From Halomicrobium urmianum (GTDB taxonomy: Archaea > Halobacteriota > Halobacteria > Halobacteriales > Haloarculaceae), in the NCBI RefSeq assembly GCF_020217425.1, contig NZ_CP084090.1:1736001-1800000 (forward strand): a stretch of DNA of 64,000 nucleotides, given 5' to 3'. Each line of letters begins with the position of its first letter. Position 1 is the first letter of the stretch. Shown here in pieces: positions 58,226 through 64,000 of this stretch. The notes beneath the pieces were generated by a model. That model was not told where the DNA came from. It searched no databases and was given only the letters and a program-made list of their open reading frames with translations. The translations under genes were made by a program, and so were the position numbers.

Positions 58226-59608
58226 ATGCTAAGTAGGCAGTTCGTCCGGGAGAACCCCGAGACGGTCCGCGACGCCATCGAGGCCAAGGGCGTCACGGGC
58301 GTGGACCTCGACGGGATCCTCGAGATCGACGAGGAGTGGCGCGAGCTGAAGGCGGAGGGCGACGACCTGCGCCACCAGCGCAACGAGGTCTCCAGCCAGA
58401 TCGGCGAGTACAAGCGCGAGGGCGAGGAGGAGAAGGCCCAGGAGGCCATCGAGCGTTCCCAGGAACTCAAGGAGGAACTCCAGCGGGTCGAGGACCGCGC
58501 GGACGAACTGGAGGCCGAACTGGAGGAGCGCCTGCTGGAGATCCCCAACGTTCCCCACGAGTCGGTCCCCTACGGCGAGGGCGAGGCGGACAACGTCGAG
58601 CGCTACCGCGAGGGGTTCGACGACCTGCGGGTCGACCCCGACGACGTGATCCCCCACTACGACCTCGGGGAGGAACTGGACGTGCTGGACTTCGAGCGCG
58701 GCGCCAAGGTCACCGGCGGCGGCTTCCAGTTCGTCAAGGGCGAGGGCGCGCGCCTGGAGCACGCCCTGATCCAGTTCATGCTGGACGTCCACCGCGAGCA
58801 GGACTACGTCGACGTGTTCCCGCCGATCCCCGTCAACAGCGAGTCCATGCGCGGCACCGGCCAGCTCCCGAAGTTCGCCGAGGACGCCTACCGCGTCGGC
58901 GACCGGCAGGAGGACGACTACGACGACGACGACCTGTGGCTCTTGCCGACGGCGGAGGTGCCCGTCACCAACATGTACCGCGACGAGATCCTGCTGGACG
59001 ACGACCTCCCGATCAAACACCAGGCGTTCAGCCCCAACTTCCGCCGGGAGGCCGGCGAGCACGGCACGGAGACCCGCGGCTACGTCCGCGTCCACCAGTT
59101 CAACAAGGTCGAACTGGTCAACTTCGTCCGCCCGGAGGAGAGCTACGACCGACTGGAGGGCCTGCTCGACGAGGCGACCGAAGTCCTCGACCGCCTCGAA
59201 CTGCCCTACCGCGTGCTGGACATGTGCACCGGCGACATGGGTTTCACGCAGGCCAAGAAGTACGACGTCGAGGTGTGGGCCCCCGCCGACGACATGGAGG
59301 ACGGCCCCGACGTCGGCGGCCGCTGGCTGGAGGTCTCCAGCGTCTCCAACTTCGAGGACTTCCAGGCCCGCCGCGCCGGCATCCACTACCGGCCCGAACA
59401 GCACGAGTCGGCCGAGTACCTCCACACGCTCAACGGCTCCGGACTGGCCGTCCCGCGCGTGCTGGTGGCCATCATGGAGTACTACCAGAACGACGACGGC
59501 ACGATCACCGTCCCCGAGGCGCTGCGCCCGTACATGGGCGGCCAGGAGATCATCGAGGGCCACGAGCCCGTCGGGGAGAGCGCTCTGGGGGAAGGCGACA
59601 GCGAGTAG
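58226..59608 (+). CDS. serS: Seryl-tRNA synthetase
   Basis: A 460-residue class II synthetase. The N-terminal long antiparallel coiled coil (about 25-110, ELKAEGDDLRHQRNEVSSQIGEYKREGEEEKAQEAI) binds the tRNA-Ser variable arm. The catalytic core has motif 2 FRREAGEHGTETRGYVRVHQFNKVE and motif 3 GSGLAVPRVLVAIMEYYQ. It is the bacterial/canonical type (not the methanogen form). ATG at 58226 is the start that matches the family N-terminus MLSRQFVRENPETVRDAI. It precedes the PRC-barrel gene convergently. Confidence 0.95.
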   Translation: MLSRQFVRENPETVRDAIEAKGVTGVDLDGILEIDEEWRELKAEGDDLRHQRNEVSSQIGEYKREGEEEKAQEAIERSQELKEELQRVEDRADELEAELEERLLEIPNVPHESVPYGEGEADNVERYREGFDDLRVDPDDVIPHYDLGEELDVLDFERGAKVTGGGFQFVKGEGARLEHALIQFMLDVHREQDYVDVFPPIPVNSESMRGTGQLPKFAEDAYRVGDRQEDDYDDDDLWLLPTAEVPVTNMYRDEILLDDDLPIKHQAFSPNFRREAGEHGTETRGYVRVHQFNKVELVNFVRPEESYDRLEGLLDEATEVLDRLELPYRVLDMCTGDMGFTQAKKYDVEVWAPADDMEDGPDVGGRWLEVSSVSNFEDFQARRAGIHYRPEQHESAEYLHTLNGSGLAVPRVLVAIMEYYQNDDGTITVPEALRPYMGGQEIIEGHEPVGESALGEGDSE

Positions 59609-59611
59609 CGC

Positions 59612-59905
59612 TCACTCGCCCCCGTCGCCGCCGTCGGCGGCCGCCTCGTCGTCGGAACTGGACGGTGCGCGCGTCCGGTCGACCACGAGATAGTCGTCCA
59701 CGCTCTCGATGCACTCGGCCGGGAGGCGGACGCGCCCGTCGTCGTCGGTCTCGACGGCCTCGAGGGCGTCGTCCGGGTCGACCGTCAGCGTCTCGAGGTC
59801 GCCGGTCCGGAGGTTCACGGTCACGTTGTGGACGGTACCGATCGTCTCGCCGTCGGCGGCGAGCACCGGTCTGTCGGAGAGCTTCGTCGCGAGGACCTCT
59901 CGCAT
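59612..59905 (-). CDS. PRC-barrel domain protein
   Basis: A 97-residue protein. Residues 1-75 form a PRC-barrel (MREVLATKLSDRPVLAADGETIGTVHNVTVNLRTGDLETLTVDPDDA...), followed by an acidic, Gly-rich tail. PRC-barrel proteins occur in ribosome maturation (RimM-like) and in archaeal cell division (CdpB-type proteins that bind SepF/FtsZ). The short single-domain form here resembles the latter. The ATG at 59905 has a TATA-like TTTTAATTAC 22-31 nt upstream. It is convergent with serS (3-nt gap). Confidence 0.86.
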   Translation of the reverse strand: MREVLATKLSDRPVLAADGETIGTVHNVTVNLRTGDLETLTVDPDDALEAVETDDDGRVRLPAECIESVDDYLVVDRTRAPSSSDDEAAADGGDGGE

Positions 59906-59926
59906 GTACTCGCCTGCGACCAGAGT

Positions 59927-59936
59927 GTAATTAAAA
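59927..59936 (-). promoter_or_regulatory. TATA-like box of the PRC-barrel gene
   Basis: TTTTAATTAC on the minus strand, 22-31 nt before the ATG. It is a strong AT-rich element in GC-rich DNA. Confidence 0.55.
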
Positions 59937-59983
59937 CATAGGGTTGGATCTAGTGACACTCGGGCGGCAGCGGACTGCTCGGA

Positions 59984-60310
59984 TCACCGCGTGTACGTCC
60001 GGATCTCTGCGATTCGCTCGCCGTCGAAGGCGAGAACGTCGACGAACCGCGTAATCTCGTCGCCGTCGGCCGAGAGCAGCCGCCCCTCGACGGCCACGCC
60101 GTCCGCGTCCCCGTAGATTCGGTCGATCGGGTGGCTGGTGTCCGTCTGCGGGCGCTCCTCGCGCATGAACCGGACGAACCGCTCGCGGCCTTCGAAGGTA
60201 CGGTCGGGCCTGACCTGGCGGAAGTCGGGGGCCAGCAGATCCGCGAGCAGGTCGTAGTCGTCCTCGTCGAGCGCCCGGTAGTAGGTGCGGGCCGTCGCCT
60301 CGGCGTCCAT
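59984..60310 (-). CDS. SnoaL/NTF2-like small protein
   Basis: A 108-residue protein with the cone-shaped alpha+beta fold of the SnoaL/NTF2 family: MDAEATARTYYRALDEDDYDLLADLLAPDF (first helix pair), RQVRPDRTFEGRERFVRFMR, IYGDADGVAVEGRLLSADGD and a last strand AEIRTYTR. Such proteins are isomerases, hydrolases or non-enzymatic ligand carriers. No catalytic Asp/His pair can be confirmed here. The ATG at 60310 was chosen because it opens the fold. It follows the peroxiredoxin gene by 37 nt on the same strand. Confidence 0.85.
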   Translation of the reverse strand: MDAEATARTYYRALDEDDYDLLADLLAPDFRQVRPDRTFEGRERFVRFMREERPQTDTSHPIDRIYGDADGVAVEGRLLSADGDEITRFVDVLAFDGERIAEIRTYTR

Positions 60311-60347
60311 ACCGGTACCAGCGCCGCCGGCCACGAGAAAGCGGCGG

Positions 60348-62183
60348 TCAGCGGTCGCCCGGCATCCCCCAGCCGTCCGAGCCATCGTCGTCCGCTGATT
60401 CGGGTTCGTCGAGGTCGTTCTCGCCCTCGGTGTCGGCCCCGTCCTGATCGCCGCTTCCCTCGTCCCCGTCGAGTTCCTCCGCCGTCGGGATGTCCGCCAG
60501 GTCCTCGTCGCTGGCCCCCTTCGGCTCGTCGTCCAGTTCGGGTTCGTCGTCGGCCGGGCCGACCTCCAGCGATCCGGACGCGGCCGGCGGGACGCCGGCG
60601 TCGTCCGAGAGGTCGGCGTCCGGGTCCGCGGGGGCGTCGCCCTCCGGCGCGAGGGGATCGGACGCGGCCGCATCGCCGCCGTCGAGTCCGTCGCCGCCGC
60701 CCGTCGATCCGCGGTCGGCGGCGGGGTCGTCGACGGCGTCCTCGCCGGCCGCTCCGTCGCCGGCCGCTCCGTCGCCGGCCGTCTCGGGGTCGCCGACTTC
60801 GCCTGCGGGCTCGTCTCCCGCGTCGCCGTTCTCGCCGCGCCAGTCGACCGCCTCGGCGGCCGCCTGGCTCTCGGCCAGCTCTTCCGCCAGCGCCTCGAGT
60901 TCCTCCTCGTCGACCTCGCCGTCGATGTCGCCGCTGCCCGTCGATTCGGCGTCGTCGCTCTCGTCGTTCCGGTCGTCGTCGCTCGCTGCGCCGCCTTCGC
61001 CGGCGGCGCTGTTCGCGCCGTCCGCCTCGACCGCGTCGCCGTCCTCGCCGTTGGGCGGCGCGTCGACCATGCTCGTCGACTCGTCCGCCAGTTCGCCGGG
61101 ATCGTCGTCACTGGCGGCCAGTTCTGCCTGGATCGCCGCCAGCTCCTCGTCGTCGATCCCGCCGTCTCTGTCCTCGCTGCCGTCGCCGTCCGCGTCGCCG
61201 TCGTCGGCCTCGGCCGCCGCGGCGACCGCCTCGTCGATGTCGGCGGCCAGGTCGTCGCCGCCCTCGTCCGGGAGGACGGACTCGTGTTCCCGGTCGGGCT
61301 CCCCGTCGGGCGGCCACTCGTCGGGGCCGATCGGATCGCCGATGTCGCGGGCCGTCGCGAGGGGGCGCTCCGCGTCCTGCCGCAGGCTCTGGGCCTCCGC
61401 GCCGGCGCCGCTGCCGTACTTGCTCGCGGACTTGGACAGCCAGTCGGCGGCCTGCCACAGCGCGGTCGCCTTCCGCTCGGCCAGGTCGTAGTGGGGCTCG
61501 TGGGCGGGGTCGTCGACGAACCGGACGGCGCTGTCGAAGTGGTCTGCGGCCTCCTCGAACTCCTCGCGGGCCCGCCGGAAGTCCGACTCGGCGAGCATCC
61601 ACTCCGAGTCCGAGAACGAACCCATCGCGCTGGTGAAGGCCCGCCGCCCCTCGGTGTAGTGGGCGTGACCGATCCGGTAGCGGGCGAACGCGGTGTCGTC
61701 GCCGCCCGCGTCGGCGATGGCCGCCTTGATCTCCTCGACGGACGGGGTCTCGCCCGGGTCGCTCGTCCGCCAGGCGTAAGCGACGACGCCCTCGGGGTCG
61801 ACGACGAACACGGCCCGGTCGACGAGCGCCTGGCCGAGGTCGCCCTCCGCGGCGACGCCGTACCGCTCCGCGACCTCGCGGCGCGTGTCGGCGAGCAGCG
61901 GCAGGCGCAGGTCGTACTCGTCGGCGAAGGCGGCGTGGCTGTACAGCGTGTCGGGCCCGACGGCCAGCACCGACACGTCCTTCTGCATCGTGAAGAGGTC
62001 CAGTTCGTCGAGGTCCGACTCCGCCCCGCAGGCGGGGTTGAAGTCGCCCGGGTAGAAGGCCACGACTACGACGTCGTCGCCGACGTACTCCGAGAGCGCT
62101 ACACGACGGTGGTCGCCGTCGACCAGCGCTGGCAGCTCGAACCCGGGCGCCTCGTCGCCGTCCTCGATCACTGTCCCGTGCAT
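60348..62183 (-). CDS. Peroxiredoxin with helical middle and very long acidic disordered tail
   Basis: A 611-residue protein. Residues 1-155 are an AhpC/TSA-type peroxiredoxin with peroxidatic Cys at 52 (PGDFNPAC, where P45 and C52 are conserved and N49 replaces the usual Thr). Residues about 165-275 are a helix-rich module ([17 protein letters not shown]..., [18 protein letters not shown]). From about 280 to 611 the chain is an Asp/Glu/Ala/Ser-rich disordered tail with repeats such as [13 protein letters not shown]. It probably destroys H2O2 or organic peroxides in the cytoplasm. The role of the tail is unknown. Confidence 0.85.
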   Translation of the reverse strand: MHGTVIEDGDEAPGFELPALVDGDHRRVALSEYVGDDVVVVAFYPGDFNPACGAESDLDELDLFTMQKDVSVLAVGPDTLYSHAAFADEYDLRLPLLADTRREVAERYGVAAEGDLGQALVDRAVFVVDPEGVVAYAWRTSDPGETPSVEEIKAAIADAGGDDTAFARYRIGHAHYTEGRRAFTSAMGSFSDSEWMLAESDFRRAREEFEEAADHFDSAVRFVDDPAHEPHYDLAERKATALWQAADWLSKSASKYGSGAGAEAQSLRQDAERPLATARDIGDPIGPDEWPPDGEPDREHESVLPDEGGDDLAADIDEAVAAAAEADDGDADGDGSEDRDGGIDDEELAAIQAELAASDDDPGELADESTSMVDAPPNGEDGDAVEADGANSAAGEGGAASDDDRNDESDDAESTGSGDIDGEVDEEELEALAEELAESQAAAEAVDWRGENGDAGDEPAGEVGDPETAGDGAAGDGAAGEDAVDDPAADRGSTGGGDGLDGGDAAASDPLAPEGDAPADPDADLSDDAGVPPAASGSLEVGPADDEPELDDEPKGASDEDLADIPTAEELDGDEGSGDQDGADTEGENDLDEPESADDDGSDGWGMPGDR

Positions 62184-62352
62184 CGACGTTGTATCACTTA
62201 ACAGTGTTTGCGTTTCTCAGGCGCGATACCGGCCTCCTGAGCCTTCGCTGCCGACGGTAAGTCCCCGACGAACTTCGCCGCTGTTCAGTGGCGAATATCC
62301 CGCTACAGTTACAGTCGGCAGTGTTTTCCGGGGGGACCGACTACGCCGGAGC

Positions 62353-62862
62353 GTGGAACTGCACGTCCGCTACGAGGGCGACGACGACCCGGAGAAGTGC
62401 AGTGCGCGCCGACTCTCGCAGTTCGACCTGGCGGCGCTGCACGAATCGACGCGGTCGACGCCGTCCGGCATCGTCCTCAATCCCTTCGCCGAGCAGGCGC
62501 TCTCGCCCGCCGACCGGCGGGGCAGCGGGGCGCGTCACGACCGGCTGGTGGCGCTGGACTGCTCCTGGGAGACCGCCGAACGGGAGGCGTTCGACCTGGA
62601 GGGGATCCACCGATCGCTACCCTTCCTCGTGGCCGGCAACCCTGTCAACTTCGGCAACGCCTTCCAGCTGAACACGGCCGAGGCCTTCGCCGGGGCGCTG
62701 GCCATCCTCGGCGAGCGCGAGCAGGCCGAGGCGGTTCTGGAGCCGTTCAGCTGGGGCCACACGTTCCTGGAGCTCAACGAGGAGCCCCTCTCTCGGTACG
62801 CCGACTGCGCGGACTCGTCTGAGGTCGTCGCGGTGCAGGACGAGTATCTAGCGGAGGAGTGA
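62353..62862 (+). CDS. tsr3: Tsr3-type 16S rRNA aminocarboxypropyltransferase (DUF367)
   Basis: A 169-residue enzyme that transfers the 3-amino-3-carboxypropyl group of SAM to a uridine of small-subunit rRNA during late maturation. Diagnostic text: [51 protein letters not shown] and [22 protein letters not shown]. Start is GTG at 62353. Length fits archaeal Tsr3. It stands alone between the peroxiredoxin (divergent) and a small membrane gene. With RIO1 and the KH protein it adds to the small-subunit theme of the window. Confidence 0.93.
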   Translation: MELHVRYEGDDDPEKCSARRLSQFDLAALHESTRSTPSGIVLNPFAEQALSPADRRGSGARHDRLVALDCSWETAEREAFDLEGIHRSLPFLVAGNPVNFGNAFQLNTAEAFAGALAILGEREQAEAVLEPFSWGHTFLELNEEPLSRYADCADSSEVVAVQDEYLAEE

Positions 62863-62976
62863 TACGATACCGTCGGCGACACGCGACGCTCTTTTATGAG
62901 CGTCGTACACCGGAGCCGGGGATACGGACGGCCCGCCACGCGCCGCTGTTTTCCGGGTTCGGTCCGAACGACCGGT

Positions 62977-63183
62977 ATGGTCGACACAGAGACGCTCCGA
63001 CAGGTCCTGCCCCACTACGTCGCGATGTTCCTGCTGGTGTTCCTCGTGCTGACGCTGGTCCGGGCGCTCGTGGGCGAGATCGGGTTCTGGGCGGAACTCG
63101 TCGTCATCGTCGCCGTCGTCTTCGCCTACCGACCGGTGGTGCAGCGGCTCGACGTCGCACCCGAGGCCTGGGAGCGCCAGTGA
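62977..63183 (+). CDS. Small two-helix membrane protein
   Basis: A 68-residue protein starting at the ATG at 62977. Hydrophobic segments lie at about 13-32 (YVAMFLLVFLVLTLVRALVG) and 36-55 (GFWAELVVIVAVVFAYRPVV), followed by a polar end (LDVAPEAWERQ). No family is recognised. It is 114 nt downstream of tsr3 in the same direction, and its stop is followed by a long stem-loop. It is convergent with the response regulator gene. Confidence 0.65.
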   Translation: MVDTETLRQVLPHYVAMFLLVFLVLTLVRALVGEIGFWAELVVIVAVVFAYRPVVQRLDVAPEAWERQ

Positions 63184-63204
63184 GTCTCCGCGCGGCCGTC
63201 GATC

Positions 63205-63290
63205 CTGTAGTAGAAATCGAGCGCACTGACACACTCGAAGGGAACCCGGGACGCCCTTCGACGTGTAACTCGCTTCAGGTTCTACTACAG
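63205..63290. other. 86-nt long stem-loop between convergent genes
   Basis: Base pairing from outside in: CTGTAGTAGAA (63205-63215) with TTCTACTACAG (63280-63290), 11 bp perfect. Then AGCG (63220-63223) with CGCT (63271-63274). Then ACAC (63231-63234) with GTGT (63263-63266). Then TCGAAGGG (63235-63242) with CCCTTCGA (63254-63261) around an 11-nt loop. This gives 27 pairs in total. The right arm encodes the last residues and stop (63275-63277) of the response regulator. It could be a bidirectional terminator or a structured RNA. Confidence 0.6.
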
Positions 63291-63739
63291 CCGCCGTCCG
63301 CGTCGGGCGCGGGCGGGAGCGACGCGGTCGACAGCCAGAAGTCCGTGAACGCCTCGATCACGTCGGCGAACGCGTCCGGGTCGACGGGTTTGATCAGGCA
63401 GGCGTTGGCCTGCTTCCGGTAGGCGTCGATCAGGTCGTCCTCGGACTGGGAACTGGTGAGGACTACCACCGGGATCCGTCGCAGGTCGGGGTCCGCTTTG
63501 ATCGCCTCGAGGACGGCGTATCCGCTCGTCGCGGGCAGGTTCAGGTCCAGCAGGACGATTCTGGGACGGGGCGCGTCGTCGTACTCGCCGCGCCGGGCCA
63601 GCCAGTCCAGCGCCTCGTCGCCGGTCTGGACGACGTGGAGCCGGCCGGGGAGGCCCCGCGTCTCGAAGGCCCGCTCGATCAGGCGGACGTCGCCGTGGTT
63701 GTCCTCGACCAGCAGGATGTCCGCGTCCGTCCCCGTCAT
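63275..63739 (-). CDS. Single-domain response regulator (receiver)
   Basis: A 154-residue protein consisting of one receiver domain. The acidic pair is E12-D13 (LLVEDNHGDVRL), the phosphoacceptor Asp is 65 (IVLLDLNLPATSGY), Thr95 lies in VVVLTSSQS and Lys117 in LIKPVD, all canonical. There is no output domain, so it acts as a phosphorelay partner, as with haloarchaeal Rcp1-like regulators that pair with bacteriophytochrome-type or PAS histidine kinases. A kinase may lie beyond the right edge. The C-terminal CSRT is encoded by the stem of the large hairpin. Confidence 0.92.
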   Translation of the reverse strand: MTGTDADILLVEDNHGDVRLIERAFETRGLPGRLHVVQTGDEALDWLARRGEYDDAPRPRIVLLDLNLPATSGYAVLEAIKADPDLRRIPVVVLTSSQSEDDLIDAYRKQANACLIKPVDPDAFADVIEAFTDFWLSTASLPPAPDADGGCSRT

Positions 63740-63944
63740 CGCACTCGACCGTCCTGTGTGGGGTGGGAGCGGAACCCGTTGCTCGCTCGCCCGCTGCGGG
63801 GAGGCGACGACCGGCGGACCGCAGTGCGTCCGGGCAGCGTCCTCATGACGCCCTCGTTTGGGCCGTCCCTCACAGGTGACTTTCGGTCACTCGCCCGCCG
63901 TCGAGGTGACGGGGCCCGACGGCCGCACCCCCGCCTGCGTCGAG
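63740..63944. other. Short gene-free stretch upstream of the response regulator
   Basis: No convincing gene or TATA box. The sequence is GC-rich and of low complexity. Confidence 0.35.
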
Positions 63945-64000
63945 TCACCAGCCGAACCCGGCGCTCTCCGCGGGCGGGTCGAGCGGGCTGGACGGGAGGC
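63945..64000 (-). CDS. Possible 3' end of a gene cut by the right window edge
   Basis: Reading the minus strand from the right edge, one frame is open for 17 codons and ends at a TGA (63945-63947), with the plausible protein end PPAESAGFGW. The piece is too short to name. It might belong to a gene transcribed with the response regulator, such as a histidine kinase, but this is a guess. Other frames are also open briefly, so confidence is low. Confidence 0.25.
   Translation of the reverse strand, partial: LPSSPLDPPAESAGFGW

Noticed and set aside
1-64000. tRNA, rRNA or 7S RNA genes
   Set aside because: I saw no T-loop-type GGTTCGAATCC blocks or recognisable rRNA pieces. A covariance-model scan would be needed to exclude them.
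1-64000. Insertion sequences or prophage genes
   Set aside because: No transposase, integrase or phage structural motifs were found. Regions with odd composition are explained by low-complexity repeats.

Overview
The window is a 64 kb piece of chromosome from a halophilic archaeon of the class Halobacteria. The base composition is very GC-rich. The proteins are acidic (Asp/Glu-rich, with few Lys). Many genes are preceded by an archaeal TATA-like box only 23-35 nt before the start codon, which fits leaderless transcripts. The informational genes are archaeal: thermosome, TBP, RNA polymerase Rpo7 and Spt4, eIF1A, eIF2-gamma, an RFC small subunit paralog, Trm1, fused Kae1-Bud32, S24e, S27ae, RIO1 and Tsr3. 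I cannot fix the genus from sequence alone. I recognised no rRNA, tRNA, insertion sequence, prophage or CRISPR array.

Layout. 1-5.8 kb: a MutS-family ATPase cut by the left edge, a haloarchaeal conserved protein, Trm1, two membrane proteins and a PAP2 phosphatase. 5.9-10.5 kb: glutamine synthetase divergent from an Lrp-type regulator, then a TetR regulator with a clear operator overlapping a MATE exporter gene, and a cupin. 10.5-15.1 kb: zinc-ribbon microproteins, a PGF-CTERM-like surface protein, the thermosome and an AAA ATPase with an unusual P-loop. 15.1-19 kb: KH protein, TrpRS, RIO1 and eIF1A on the minus strand. 19-27.5 kb: a mixed block with a J-domain/ferredoxin fusion, a DUF460 RNase H-like protein, a polysaccharide deacetylase, an aldo/keto reductase, a methyltransferase and a striking Gln/Ser-rich repeat protein. 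27.8-37.4 kb: cyclase, PhzF, hydrolases, a bacterio-opsin-activator-type HTH regulator, RNase Z, a TrkA-like protein, a micro-ORF/PIN-like pair, SDR, an ITP/XTP pyrophosphatase and UspA. 37.4-43.9 kb: Kae1-Bud32, S27ae, S24e, RFC small subunit paralog, MOSC protein, sugar isomerase and PhnP-like hydrolase. 44-51.2 kb: a predicted nuclease-like DUF5787 protein, the eIF2-gamma/PIN/Rpo7/Spt4/dephospho-CoA kinase operon, a tRNA G10 methyltransferase and TBP. 51.2-64 kb: zinc-ribbon proteins, an AAA ATPase, a Kef/NhaP-type antiporter, SerRS, a PRC-barrel protein, a peroxiredoxin with a very long acidic tail, Tsr3 and a response regulator.

How the genes work together. The strongest theme is translation and small-subunit ribosome maturation (KH/Pno1-like, RIO1, Tsr3, a PIN protein, S24e, S27ae, eIF1A, eIF2-gamma, t6A and two other tRNA modifications, two synthetases) together with basal transcription (TBP, Rpo7, Spt4). 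Around this core lie small regulatory circuits (glnA-lrp, tetR-MATE, a self-regulated HTH gene) and accessory proteins with unusual architectures. Those proteins, several hairpins and a few dispersed GC-rich repeats are the main points of novelty. No single large undescribed system is evident.
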